Positions 8,857 to 18,460 of a stretch of DNA of 64,000 bases are shown here, piece by piece. Under the pieces are notes generated by a model. It did no database searches. It saw only the letters and a program-made list of their open reading frames with translations, and had not been told where the DNA came from. The first letter of the stretch is position 1. Each line of letters opens with the position of its first letter. The DNA comes from Chloracidobacterium sp. Lineage in GTDB: Bacteria; Acidobacteriota; Blastocatellia; Pyrinomonadales; Pyrinomonadaceae. The stretch covers positions 296,001 to 360,000 of the forward strand of contig JADJJY010000002.1 of assembly GCA_016706275.1 (NCBI GenBank), written 5' to 3'. The translations under genes and the position numbers were made by a program.

Positions 8857-8955
8857 CGACGCCTTCAGCGTCGGGAATATATGGTGACTCTAACCTAGGG
8901 TTACGCTCATTATATTCGCTCACCCTAGGCTTTAATGTTTGTCACCTTAGGCGAC
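8857..8955. repeat. Degenerate dispersed-repeat relic with three hairpins
   Basis: The 343-base gap between the small secreted gene and ahcY holds three consecutive small palindromes: CGACGCCTTCAGCGTCG (8857-8873), CCTAGGGT/ACCCTAGG around a 20-base loop (8894-8901 and 8922-8929), and GTCACCTTAGGCGAC (8941-8954 region). The order and wording resemble a non-coding repeat known to me as scattered in many bacterial genomes. No open frame here looks coding. Confidence 0.5.
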
Positions 8956-8961
8956 AAGAAC

Positions 8962-8994
8962 AAAAAAGCCCCGTCCTAACGGACAAGGCTTTTT
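8962..8994. terminator. Bidirectional Rho-independent terminator
   Basis: AAAAAGCC-cc-GTCC-taac-GGAC-aa-GGCTTTTT forms a stem with a four-base loop and U-tracts in both directions. It can serve the upstream plus-strand secreted gene and the minus-strand metK-ahcY operon, whose last stop codon is about 75 bases away. Confidence 0.75.
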
Positions 8995-9069
8995 GCTTTG
9001 AAAATAAGAACCCAGTCACTATCGCTCCCGGTTCTGACTGCTTACTGCTGACAGCCGACTGCCAACTTC

Positions 9070-10350
9070 TTACGTTCCCGTTTCCCAGCTCGTCATATAC
9101 TCGAGCATTTCCGGGGTGAGGACGTCCATGTTTACGCCCATTGCGTGGAGCTTGAGGCTGGCGATCTCTTGATCGACTTCCTTAGGCAGGACGTGGACGC
9201 CGGCGCCGAGTTTGCCTTTCTGTTTGACCAGATATTCGGCAGACAGTGCCTGGTTGGCGAACGACATATCCATCACGCTGGCTGGGTGGCCTTCGGCGGC
9301 GGCGAGGTTGATCAGGCGGCCTTCGCCAAGCACGATCACGCTCTTACCACCGTCTTTGCTGATGTATTCTTCGACGAACGGACGGCGTTTGACGGCCGGT
9401 GCCGACATATCGCGGAGTGCGTCCAGGTTTAACTCGAGGTCAAAGTGGCCCGAATTACAGACGATCGCACCGTCTTTCATCACCTCAAAATGCTCGCGGT
9501 CGATGACGTGGCGGTTGCCGGTCACGGTGACAAAGAAATCGCCGATCTTCGCGGCATCCTTGATCGGCAGCACACGCATACCGTCCATAACGGCCTCGAT
9601 TGCCTTGATCGGGTCGATCTCGCAGACAACGACGTTCGCACCCATACCGCGGGCACGCATCGCAACGCCTTTACCACACCAGCCGTAGCCGACCGTGACG
9701 AGCGTCTTACCGGCGAGCAAAATGTTGGTCGCACGGATGATGCCGTCAAGCGTCGATTGACCCGTACCGTAACGGTTATCAAAGAAATGCTTGGTCTGAG
9801 CGTCGTTAACAGCGATCGAAGGGAACGTGAGCACGCCCGCTTTGACCATTGCGTTAAGACGGACGATACCGGTTGTGGTTTCTTCGGTCGTGCCGATGAG
9901 ATTTGGGATAAGCTCAGGCTTTTCCTTGATCATCGTTGCCACAACGTCCGATCCGTCATCGATAATGAGGTTCGGATTTGTATCAAGTGCAGCTTTAACG
10001 TGACGCACGTAAGTGTCTGTCGATTCACCCTTTATCGCCATGACCGGGATGCCCCAGTCGGCCACAAGGGAAGCGGCAACGTCGTCTTGCGTCGAGAGCG
10101 GATTCGAAGCGATCAACAGAGCCTCGGCTCCGCCCGCTTGAAATGTACGTGCCAGATTGGCCGTCTCGGTCGTGATGTGTGCACATGCGACCATTTTGAC
10201 ACCAGTCAGCGGCTTTTCCTTTTCAAAACGCTCGCGAATAAGCCTTAAAACCGGCATTTCGCGGTCAGCCCACTCGATGCGCTGCTTGCCTTGGGGGGCA
10301 AGATTGATGTCTTTGATGTCGTATTCCATTGATGTTCCCGGATTAGCCAT
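9070..10350 (-). CDS. ahcY: Adenosylhomocysteinase
   Basis: AhcY hydrolyses S-adenosylhomocysteine to adenosine and homocysteine, clearing the inhibitor left by methyltransferases. The 426-residue product shows VACAHITTETANLARTFQAG, AVNDAQTKHFFDNRYGTGQS (substrate region), the NAD-binding Rossmann motif GYGWCGKGVAMRARGMGA, and GHFDLELNLD. The length matches bacterial forms lacking the long C-terminal tail of eukaryotic enzymes. Its first eight bases overlap the end of metK, so the two are one operon that makes SAM and recycles its by-product. Confidence 0.97.
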   Translation of the reverse strand: MANPGTSMEYDIKDINLAPQGKQRIEWADREMPVLRLIRERFEKEKPLTGVKMVACAHITTETANLARTFQAGGAEALLIASNPLSTQDDVAASLVADWGIPVMAIKGESTDTYVRHVKAALDTNPNLIIDDGSDVVATMIKEKPELIPNLIGTTEETTTGIVRLNAMVKAGVLTFPSIAVNDAQTKHFFDNRYGTGQSTLDGIIRATNILLAGKTLVTVGYGWCGKGVAMRARGMGANVVVCEIDPIKAIEAVMDGMRVLPIKDAAKIGDFFVTVTGNRHVIDREHFEVMKDGAIVCNSGHFDLELNLDALRDMSAPAVKRRPFVEEYISKDGGKSVIVLGEGRLINLAAAEGHPASVMDMSFANQALSAEYLVKQKGKLGAGVHVLPKEVDQEIASLKLHAMGVNMDVLTPEMLEYMTSWETGT

Positions 10351-11512
10351 TTGTTCCAGCTCCTTTATGTTCCTCAGCCGCTGTTCTAAGAGCCTCGGCC
10401 TTGTCTGTTACTTCCCACGAAAACTCACCGTTCTTACGGCCAAAGTGGCCAAATCGTGCTGTCGCTTTGTAGATCGGGCGACGCAGGTCGAGAGTTTCGA
10501 TGATCGCCGCTGGCGTGAGGGTGAAATTTTCACGAACGATGTCGGCAATACGCTCGTCATCGATGGTCCCGGTGCCGTGCGAATCGATCAAAACCGACAC
10601 GGGTTCGGCAACGCCGATCGCATAAGCCAGCTGGACAGTGCATTTATCAGCAAGTCCGGCAGCGACGACGTTTTTAGCAATATAGCGGGCCATGTAAGCA
10701 GCCGAGCGGTCAACCTTTGTGGGATCCTTACCCGAAAAAGCACCGCCGCCGTGCGGGGCATAGCCTCCGTAAGTGTCAACAATGATCTTACGGCCTGTTA
10801 CGCCAGCATCGCCCATCGGGCCTCCGACCACGAATTTACCGGTCGGATTGATGTGATATTTGGTTTGATCGTCGAGCAGCTCGGCCGGAATCACAGGCAT
10901 AATTACATGCTCCATGATGTCGCGGCGAATGTCCTCGATGTCGAGATCGGCGGTCTGCGTCGATATAACAACCGCCTCGACCCGAAACGGACGGCCGTCG
11001 CGATACTCGATCGAAACCTGCGATTTTCCGTCAGGACGCAAGTAGGGAATCGTGCCGTCACGGCGCACTTCGCTCAATTTACGAGTAAGATTGTGAGCCA
11101 TCTGGATCGGCATCGGCATAAGCTCTGGCGTCTCGTTACAGGCGTAACCAAACATTAAGCCCTGATCGCCGGCACCGCCGGTGTCAACGCCCTGTGCGAT
11201 ATCCGGCGACTGTGTGCCAATCGCGTCGATAACGCTACAGGTATTCGAGTCGTAGCCGAATTCAGCGTTGTTATAGCCTATCTCTTCGATAGTTTCCCGA
11301 ATGATCTGCTTGTAATTTACGTCGGCCGTCGTGGTGATCTCACCCGCGACGACTGCCAGGCCGGTTGTCACAAGCGTTTCGCACGCAACGCGGGCCATTG
11401 GGTCCTGTGCCAAAATGGCGTCCAAAATAGCATCACTTATATGATCCGCAATTTTATCCGGATGACCCTCGGTCACCGACTCCGATGTGAATAGAAAATT
11501 TCCGTTACTCAA
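10343..11512 (-). CDS. metK: S-adenosylmethionine synthetase
   Basis: MetK makes SAM from ATP and methionine. The 389-residue product has the family landmarks: FTSESVTEGHPDKIADHISD, GAGDQGLMFGYACNETPE, and the glycine-rich loop GGGAFSGKDPTKVDRSAAYM. The start appears to be TTG at 11512, with AAAGGAG about 12 bases upstream; no ATG fits the conserved N-terminus. The gene overlaps ahcY by eight bases. I looked for SAM or SAH riboswitch features in the 210-base leader and saw none. Confidence 0.97.
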   Translation of the reverse strand: MSNGNFLFTSESVTEGHPDKIADHISDAILDAILAQDPMARVACETLVTTGLAVVAGEITTTADVNYKQIIRETIEEIGYNNAEFGYDSNTCSVIDAIGTQSPDIAQGVDTGGAGDQGLMFGYACNETPELMPMPIQMAHNLTRKLSEVRRDGTIPYLRPDGKSQVSIEYRDGRPFRVEAVVISTQTADLDIEDIRRDIMEHVIMPVIPAELLDDQTKYHINPTGKFVVGGPMGDAGVTGRKIIVDTYGGYAPHGGGAFSGKDPTKVDRSAAYMARYIAKNVVAAGLADKCTVQLAYAIGVAEPVSVLIDSHGTGTIDDERIADIVRENFTLTPAAIIETLDLRRPIYKATARFGHFGRKNGEFSWEVTDKAEALRTAAEEHKGAGTNG

Positions 11513-11722
11513 TTGTTTACGTAACTCCTTTTATAGGGTTGTATTAATTGGAATCTTTGATAGATAACAAAACGATAATAATAGCTTTTTACCGGAATGG
11601 TGTCAAAGCGGGAACATGTCAAGGCGTTGGCTGTTACCGCATGTCGAGAGTGGCGGGCACTTATTGCGTCTGATAATAGAGATTATGTAATGTCTGTGAA
11701 TGCCAAAGCGGCCCGTGTTCAG

Positions 11723-12205
11723 CTATCCAATAAGCTCCGGCCAATCATCCGTTGGGGTTTCAATATCGTCAGACGGCTCTTCTGTCGGGGTTGATGACGC
11801 GGAAAGGTCGATCACCTTTTGTTCAACGTAGATCGGACAATCCATTCTAAGGGCTAATGCAATTGCGTCAGACGGACGTGCGTCAAGCAGTACGGCGTCG
11901 CCACCGCGATCGAGCAACTCGATCCGTGCATAGAACGTGTTGTCCTGTAGGTCGGTAATTATCACGCTAGCGGCAGATAGCCGACATTCGATAATGATGT
12001 TCCTAAGCAGATCATGCGTCATCGGCCGTTGCGGGACGACCTTTTCTATCTCAAGGGCAATGGCATTAGCCTCAAAAGCTCCGACCCAAATGGGCAGGAC
12101 GGTCTCGGACTCAACGCCCTTAAGCACTACGATAGGCGAATTGGTGTTTGGGTCCATTATCAATGCACCGATCTTAACTTCGATCAAATTACGGTCTATA
12201 TCCAT
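11723..12205 (-). CDS. Bifunctional nuclease family protein (BFN/DUF151)
   Basis: The 160-residue product starts MDIDRNLIEVKIGALIMDPN and carries the BFN/DUF151 core, including SPIVVLKGVESETVLPIWVG, EANAIALEIEKV, RPMTHDLL and LLDARPSDAIALALRMDCPI. Plant members are reported to have RNase and DNase activity. Bacterial members are widespread but poorly characterised. A 30-residue acidic, Thr/Pro-rich tail follows the domain. The start lies six bases after the end of the miaB TRAM region, so it is probably the second gene of that operon. Confidence 0.9.
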   Translation of the reverse strand: MDIDRNLIEVKIGALIMDPNTNSPIVVLKGVESETVLPIWVGAFEANAIALEIEKVVPQRPMTHDLLRNIIIECRLSAASVIITDLQDNTFYARIELLDRGGDAVLLDARPSDAIALALRMDCPIYVEQKVIDLSASSTPTEEPSDDIETPTDDWPELIG

Positions 12206-12211
12206 GAAAAC

Positions 12212-13533
12212 CTATTGAACCTCACCAAATAATGAATTTGCCTTAATGTCTGTAATGCGGACATCGACGATCTGGCCTAACTGCTCACGGTAGCCTTCGA
12301 AATTTACAACCTTGTGACAGGTCGAATGGCCCGTCAGGCTTGTTTCGGAACGGCTTGAAACACCCTCAACCAACACTTTAAGCACTTTATTAAGATATCG
12401 CTGTAACTGATTGTTCTGTATATCTTTCTGGGCTTTCTCTAGCTCTAGAAAACGTAATGTTTTTCCGCCTCGGAAACATCATCTACCATCTCAAAAGCAG
12501 GCGTCCCGGGTCGCGGCGAGTATTTAAACATATACGCCATATCAAACCCGCAATATTTGACCATACTGACGGTGTCCTGAAAATCTTTCTCAGTTTCGCC
12601 CGGAAAACCGACGATAATGTCAGTCGTAAGAGCGATATCACGGCTTGACGCTTTTATCCGGTCGATCTTTGCGAGATATTTCTCGATCGTATGGCCGCGT
12701 TTCATAAGTTTAAGCACCCGGCTCGAACCCGATTGAACCGGTAGATGGACCCAATTACAGAGATTTTCATGTTCGTCGATAGCGTCAACCATATCGTCGT
12801 TAAAATCGCGGGGAAACGAGGTGTTAAATTTAATACGGTTGATGCCGGTAGCGGCGACGGCCCGCAAAAGCCGCGAGAACGCCGACTTCCCTGCAAATCC
12901 TTCGAGGCCCGATTCGGTTTCAGGCCTATAACTATTGACGTTTTGGCCGATCAGATGCACTTCCTTGACGCCGTTTCGACGCAATTCGAGCACTTGGCGG
13001 ATGATCTCCGACGCCTCGAGGCTGCGTTCCCTGCCCCGTGAAAAGGGGACGATGCAGTATGTGCAAAACTTGTTGCATCCTTCAATTATCGGCAGAAAAG
13101 CAACATATGGCGAGTGGCGATGCGTATCGGCGACGGTCCAATCGTATTCATCCTCTCGTTCGCCGACATCAAAATAGCGGCCGTTTTTGATCGCTTCGTC
13201 GATCGCGGTCGAAACACGTCCGACGGCACGCGTTCCGAGAACAAAATCGACGCCTTCGATCTTGTCAAAGAGCGTTTCGCCCTCTAATTGAGCGACGCAA
13301 CCCATTACGCCGATGACCGGTTTGATCTCGTTCTTATGTCGGATCCGGCCAACGCGGGAGTACAATTTATGCTCGGCTTTCTCGCGTACGGAGCAGGTAT
13401 TGAGTATGATTATATCAGCCGAATTTTCGTCAGTTGTCACCTGATATCCGTCACGCGCCAAGGTGCCCGTGACGCGTTCCGAATCGGACACGTTCATCTG
13501 ACAACCCCAGGTTTCGAGAAAGACTTTTTTCAT
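12212..13533 (-). CDS. miaB: MiaB, tRNA methylthiotransferase (frameshifted before the TRAM domain)
   Basis: MiaB is a radical-SAM enzyme that adds a methylthio group to i6A37 of tRNA. The product begins MKKVFLETWGCQMNVSDSER and has the radical-SAM motif CNKFCTYCIVPFSRGRERS. The frame stops after EAEKHYVF at about 12445. In the next frame the sequence resumes TLRFLELEKAQKDIQNNQLQ and continues through a complete TRAM domain to a stop at 12212. Adding one A to the five-A run near 12460-12464 restores a full-length protein of about 440 residues. The start at 13533 lies only three bases from the divergent dnaE start. Confidence 0.9.
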
Positions 13534-13536
13534 TTC

Positions 13537-16500
13537 ATGCCGCAAGATATCAGCCCAAAACCCGCTAAAACACGCGACTTTTGCCATCTGCATTTGCATT
13601 CAGATTATAGCCTGTTGCAAAGCACAATCCAACTTAAGCCTCTCGCGAAGCGGCTCAACGAGCTGGATATGTCGTCGTGCGCGATCACGGATTACGGCAA
13701 TATGTTTGGTGCGGTCGCGTTTTTTAACGCGATGACCTACAACGGCATCAAGCCCATTATTGGCTATGAAGCCTATTTCAGATTTGACAGCCGTTTGGAG
13801 CGTTCGACGGCAGTAAATGCGGGCGAGAGGGCGTATTACAACCTGATCTTGCTTGCGAAGGACATTGAGGGCTATAAAAATCTCGTCCATCTGGCGTCAA
13901 AGGCCTATACCGACGGGTTTTATTACAAACCGCGGATCGATATGGAGCTTCTTGCGGAGCGAAGTGGCGGTTTGATCGGCATTTCCGGCGGTATGCACGG
14001 GCCGATCGGACATTTTCTTTATAACGACGATCAGAAACGGGCTTTAGCCAATGCGAATGCGTTGGAAGATGTCCTTGGAAAAGGAAATTTTTTCCTTGAG
14101 ATCAGCGATAGCCTGACCGAGCAAGGTAAACAACTAATAAAAGACACGTCCGAGCTATCAAAATCCAGCGGCATTCCGCTCGTTGCGACGAACGATGTTC
14201 ATTATCTCAATCCTGACGATGCCCGGGCACAGCAGATGCTTATTTGCATCGGTGAGGGGCGGACGATCTCGGAAACGGTGCGTACCGAGGGCATTAATTA
14301 TCTTCGTTCTGCGGAGGAGATGTGGGATATTTTTGGCGACGAGCTGCCGGATTCGTTGAATAATACGCTCCAGATGGCGGAAATGTGCGATCTGGTGATA
14401 CCGCAGGGCGACGACGAGCGGCAATTGCCCAGTTTTCCTATCCCGATCAAGGGATTAACCGAAGAACAATATTTCGACCAGATCCTGCGAGAGGGGTTTG
14501 AAGAGCGGCTGAAGGAGGAATGGGAGCCGCGTATCGCTAACGGTACGCTCAAATATCCGCTCGAAGATTATCGCAAACGGCTCGACATCGAGATCGCGAC
14601 GATCAATAAAATGGGCTTTCCGGGCTACTTTTTGATCGTTTGGGAGTTTATCAAATACGCCCGCGAGCAAGGCATCCCGGTCGGCCCCGGACGAGGTTCG
14701 GCTGCGGGTTCGCTGGCGGCGTATTGTATGCGGATAACGGACGTTGATCCGCTGCAATACGATCTGCTGTTTGAGCGCTTTCTCAATCCGGAACGTATCT
14801 CGATGCCCGATATCGACATCGATTTCTGCATTCGCGGCCGTGGACAGGTCATCAATCACGTGACCGAGTTTTACGGACAGGAATCGGTCTGTCAGATCAT
14901 CACATTTGGAACGATGGCGTCGCGTGCAGCTATTAAGGACGTTGGACGTGCGTTGGGGATGGAATTTGGCGCGGTTGAAAAGGTCGCGAAGATGATTCCG
15001 CCGCCGATCCGCGGCCGCAATGTGAGTATCTCGCAGGCACTAGAAACTGTGCCTGAGATGAAAAAGGCGTACGACAGCGAAAAGCAGGTCAAAGAACTTG
15101 TCGATCTCGCTCTCAAACTCGAGGGATGCTCGCGTCATACATCGGTACACGCCGCCGGCGTTGTGATCAGCCCGCGTCCGCTGCACGAACTTGTTCCGGT
15201 TAAGACCAACGACAAAGACGAATTCACGAGCCAGTATCCGATGGGCGATCTCGAAAAGGTCGGAATGCTCAAGATGGATTTCCTCGGCCTGACGACGTTG
15301 ACGGTCATCGCTGACTGTTTAGCCTCGATGAAAGAAAAGATCGGTGTCGAGATAGATTGGACAAAGATCCCGAATAACGACGAAAAGACGATGCAGCTTT
15401 TTGGCGACGGGCGGACCGAGGCGATATTTCAGTTTGAATCGTCCGGCATGGCCGACATGTGCCGCCGTTTGCGTCCAAAAGAGCTCGAAGATCTGTCGGC
15501 GTTAAACGCCCTCTATCGTCCCGGCCCGCTCGACGGCGGTATGATCGACGATTTTATTGACCGTCATCGCGGGCTCAAGCCTACCGAATATCTGTTGCCT
15601 GAGATGGAAGAGATTCTTGGCAACACGTTTGGCGTGCTCGTCTATCAAGAGCAGATCATGCAGCTTGCGCAAAAGCTGGCCGGGTACAGCCTCGGCCAAG
15701 CCGATCTGATGCGGCGGGCGATGGGTAAGAAAAAGATCGAGGAGATGGCGGTTCACGAACAGACGTTCGTCGACGGTGCGATCGCCAACAAGATCCCGAA
15801 AAAGACGGCAAAAGAAATATTTGACCTGATGGCGAAATTCGCCGATTATGGATTTAACCGCAGCCACTCGATGGCGTACGCGGTGCTCGCGTTTCAGACG
15901 GCTTACTTAAAGGCACACTTCCCTGCCTATTTTTACGCGTCCGTTCTGTCGCACGAAGCCCAGGATGCGGCGAAGGTCTATAAATATACGACCGAGCTAA
16001 AATCGATGGGCCTTTCCCTGCTGCCGCCCGATGTGAATGAGAGCGGCGAAGATTTTACGCCGGTCGATGACACGGTCCGCTACGGATTGACGGCGATCAA
16101 AGGCATGGGCACGTCTAGTGTCCAAGCGATCGTCGCGGCTCGGAAAGAGGGTAAGTTCTCGTCGATCTTTGATTTCTGTGCCCGCCTCGGTTCGGGGATG
16201 GTCAATCGCCGAGGGCTTGAGAGCCTGATCGCTGCGGGTGCTTTTGATTCGATGATGCCGGAGGACAGCGATACCGGATCGTGGCGTGCGAGGCTGCACG
16301 GGGCGATCGAGTCGGCTCTGGCTCAGGGGCAGCGGATGTCGGAAGACAAGCTGCGCGGTCAAAGTGGGTTGTTTGGCGGTAACGAGGAGGAAGATTCCGC
16401 GTCGCAGATGCTGCCGGATGCCGTGGCGTGGTCGCAGACGGAGCTTGCCAAGCGTGAAAAAGCCGCGGTCGGGTTTTATCTCTCGACGCATCCGCTTGAC

Positions 16501-17061
16501 GGTTTCAAAAAGCTGCTTGCCGGGATGAAGCTCAAAAATGTCGCTGAGTACGACGATCTCAGATCGGGCGATATGATCAGACTGGCGGGCATGATCACGG
16601 GCTTGCAGGTTCGCACAAGCAAAAGAGGCAACCGCTTTGCGCAGTTCCGATTTGAGGACCGCTCGGGCGGGTTAAAAGGCGTTCTGCTGGGCGAGAATTT
16701 TAACAAACTGGGGTCAATGGTGGCCGACGACGCGATGTTTATCGCCGAGGGCAACATCGAGGCGGCTGAGGGCCAGGAGCCGACGCTAAAGATCAGCAGC
16801 CTGCAATCGCTCGACGAAGCCGAAGCTTCGCGGGCCCGCGAGCTAAACATCACGATCCCCGACGGCGTTGCAAACGAGGCGTATTTCGAAGAGCTTTACC
16901 GCCTGCTCGAACGCGAACAAGGCCGCTGCCCTGTCTCGCTGACGATGTCTGCCGACGAAACTCGGGTCAAGTTATACGCCGACGGCCTCCGAGTCAGCGC
17001 AAGCCGCTCGCTGCAGCGTGAACTCGAGGCGCAGGGCTGTGCTGTTGAGTGGGTGCATTAA
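13537..17061 (+). CDS. dnaE: DNA polymerase III subunit alpha
   Basis: DnaE is the replicative polymerase catalytic subunit. I place the start at ATG 13537, giving 1174 residues, because the PHP-domain signature DFCHLHLHSDYSLL begins about 18 residues later and longer frames would read through miaB antisense. The polymerase core includes GPGRGSAAGSLAAYCM and the catalytic aspartates in MPDIDIDFCIRGRG (about 422-435), plus YRPGPLDGGMIDDF. A C-terminal OB fold (from about 1010) starts DMIRLAGMITGLQVRTSKRG. No clear ribosome site precedes the start. Its promoter must lie inside the divergent miaB coding region. Confidence 0.95.
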   Translation: MPQDISPKPAKTRDFCHLHLHSDYSLLQSTIQLKPLAKRLNELDMSSCAITDYGNMFGAVAFFNAMTYNGIKPIIGYEAYFRFDSRLERSTAVNAGERAYYNLILLAKDIEGYKNLVHLASKAYTDGFYYKPRIDMELLAERSGGLIGISGGMHGPIGHFLYNDDQKRALANANALEDVLGKGNFFLEISDSLTEQGKQLIKDTSELSKSSGIPLVATNDVHYLNPDDARAQQMLICIGEGRTISETVRTEGINYLRSAEEMWDIFGDELPDSLNNTLQMAEMCDLVIPQGDDERQLPSFPIPIKGLTEEQYFDQILREGFEERLKEEWEPRIANGTLKYPLEDYRKRLDIEIATINKMGFPGYFLIVWEFIKYAREQGIPVGPGRGSAAGSLAAYCMRITDVDPLQYDLLFERFLNPERISMPDIDIDFCIRGRGQVINHVTEFYGQESVCQIITFGTMASRAAIKDVGRALGMEFGAVEKVAKMIPPPIRGRNVSISQALETVPEMKKAYDSEKQVKELVDLALKLEGCSRHTSVHAAGVVISPRPLHELVPVKTNDKDEFTSQYPMGDLEKVGMLKMDFLGLTTLTVIADCLASMKEKIGVEIDWTKIPNNDEKTMQLFGDGRTEAIFQFESSGMADMCRRLRPKELEDLSALNALYRPGPLDGGMIDDFIDRHRGLKPTEYLLPEMEEILGNTFGVLVYQEQIMQLAQKLAGYSLGQADLMRRAMGKKKIEEMAVHEQTFVDGAIANKIPKKTAKEIFDLMAKFADYGFNRSHSMAYAVLAFQTAYLKAHFPAYFYASVLSHEAQDAAKVYKYTTELKSMGLSLLPPDVNESGEDFTPVDDTVRYGLTAIKGMGTSSVQAIVAARKEGKFSSIFDFCARLGSGMVNRRGLESLIAAGAFDSMMPEDSDTGSWRARLHGAIESALAQGQRMSEDKLRGQSGLFGGNEEEDSASQMLPDAVAWSQTELAKREKAAVGFYLSTHPLDGFKKLLAGMKLKNVAEYDDLRSGDMIRLAGMITGLQVRTSKRGNRFAQFRFEDRSGGLKGVLLGENFNKLGSMVADDAMFIAEGNIEAAEGQEPTLKISSLQSLDEAEASRARELNITIPDGVANEAYFEELYRLLEREQGRCPVSLTMSADETRVKLYADGLRVSASRSLQRELEAQGCAVEWVH

Positions 17062-17079
17062 TAGGTTAGTATTAAACTT

Positions 17080-17904
17080 ATGGCGACTACTGCATTTGAA
17101 CGCGTACAGACGGCGAGGCATCCGGATCGGCCGTATGCGATGGATCTGTTTCAGACATTGTTTACAGATTTTGTTGAGATCCACGGCGACCGGCGTTTTG
17201 CGGACGATCCGGCGATGATCACGGGGTTTGCTCGGCTCGACGGCACCGAGGTCTGCGTTATCGGCCAGCAAAAGGGCCGCGACATTAACGAACGCCGGCA
17301 CCGCAACTTTGCGATGTCTAAACCCGAAGGCTATCGTAAGGCCCTGCGGATGATGAACATGGCCGAAAAGTTTGGCCGCCCGATCATCACGATCATCGAC
17401 ACGCCGGGAGCGTATCCGGGTATCGACGCCGAGGAACGCGGCCAGGCCGAGGCGATCGCGTTTAACCTGCGTGAGATGGCGGGGCTCAAAGTGCCGATCG
17501 TCGTCGTCGTACTTGGCGAAGGCGGCAGCGGCGGGGCTCTTGCGATCGGTATCGGCGACCGCGTGCTGATGATGGAAAACGCCGTCTACAGCGTCATCAC
17601 GCCCGAAGGCTGTGCCGCCATCCTGTGGAAAGACGCCGGCCGTGCCCCCGACGCCGCCGAAGGCCTCAAACTAACCGCCGACAATCTCAAAAAGTTTGAC
17701 ATCATCGACGAGATCGTCCCCGAACCCGAACCTTGGACCGTCCCGTCCGACAGCGATAAAAAATCGCAAAAAACCTACGACAACATCCTCGCCAGCCTAA
17801 AAAAGAGCCTCCTCCGCGAACTAAAAACCCTCTCGTCCCTCGACACAAAAACGCTGCTCGATGAACGCTATGAGAAGTTCCGCAAGATGGGGGAATGGGT
17901 CTAG
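17080..17904 (+). CDS. accA: Acetyl-CoA carboxylase carboxyltransferase subunit alpha
   Basis: AccA and AccD form the carboxyltransferase that makes malonyl-CoA for fatty-acid synthesis. The 274-residue product contains FQTLFTDFVEIHGDRRFADD, IGQQKGRDINERRHRNFAM, TPGAYPGIDAEERGQAEAIA and LGEGGSGGALAIGIGDRVLM, all diagnostic. It is about 40 residues shorter than the usual AccA. It lacks the N-terminal helical segment that normally precedes the PxxxxARHxxRP motif, here VQTARHPDRPYAMD. No better upstream start exists in the 18 bases after dnaE, so this looks like a natural short form. Confidence 0.95.
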   Translation: MATTAFERVQTARHPDRPYAMDLFQTLFTDFVEIHGDRRFADDPAMITGFARLDGTEVCVIGQQKGRDINERRHRNFAMSKPEGYRKALRMMNMAEKFGRPIITIIDTPGAYPGIDAEERGQAEAIAFNLREMAGLKVPIVVVVLGEGGSGGALAIGIGDRVLMMENAVYSVITPEGCAAILWKDAGRAPDAAEGLKLTADNLKKFDIIDEIVPEPEPWTVPSDSDKKSQKTYDNILASLKKSLLRELKTLSSLDTKTLLDERYEKFRKMGEWV

Positions 17905-17910
17905 TTAAAT

Positions 17911-18306
17911 ATGTTAGATGAATTCCCTGTGCCCTCAACCGACGCTGAATGGAATGAGTTTATCGAGGCGTGGATTGCCGGATGGCCAATCGCTGACAGG
18001 ACGGAAGCGGAGAAGTGGGCCGCTGACGCTGTGACGGACTGGGCGCTGGAAGAGAAGCATGAGCCCGTTTGGGAATTCATCACGCGAGCATTCGGAAAGG
18101 AAATGCCCGACACGACCTTTGCTATTCTCGCGGCCGGTCCGATGGAAGACCTACTATCTGAGTTCGGACCCCTATATATTGATCGTGTAGAAGAACTGGC
18201 CAGAACGAACCCAAGATTTAACGAACTCCTCGGCGGAGTCTGGCGGCTTTCGATGACCGACGAAGTCTGGGAACGAGTTCAGAAAATCCGATCAATTGTC
18301 TGGTAA
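17911..18306 (+). CDS. Hypothetical protein, DUF6869-like
   Basis: A 131-residue acidic, tryptophan-rich protein (MLDEFPVPSTDAEWNEFIEA, then WIAGWPIADRTEAEKWAADA). It ends FNELLGGVWRLSMTDEVWER. The GGVW-x(4)-M-x(3)-VW ending resembles small proteins grouped as DUF6869, which are often encoded next to toxins or in accessory regions. It starts six bases after the accA stop, so it is probably transcribed with accA. Function is unknown. Confidence 0.65.
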   Translation: MLDEFPVPSTDAEWNEFIEAWIAGWPIADRTEAEKWAADAVTDWALEEKHEPVWEFITRAFGKEMPDTTFAILAAGPMEDLLSEFGPLYIDRVEELARTNPRFNELLGGVWRLSMTDEVWERVQKIRSIVW

Positions 18307-18460
18307 GTCGAGGTTCATTTTCTCGCTTGACACCCAAATCCAACATTGGCATAATTTTTCGCATCAAGGGGTAAAATTTACTACGCCTGCTTCAACTCCC
18401 GGATCGCTGATCAAAACAAACATTTGGGACGTTGAATTTGCAGGAAATTCGACGAAGAGT

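Noticed and set aside
9445..11158. Long plus-strand frames opposite ahcY and metK
   Set aside because: They are antisense to two strongly conserved genes, show no family motif, and reflect codon bias of the GC-rich sense strand.
11513..11722. SAM or SAH riboswitch ahead of metK-ahcY
   Set aside because: The leader is AT-rich with no paired helices or conserved riboswitch core that I can recognise.
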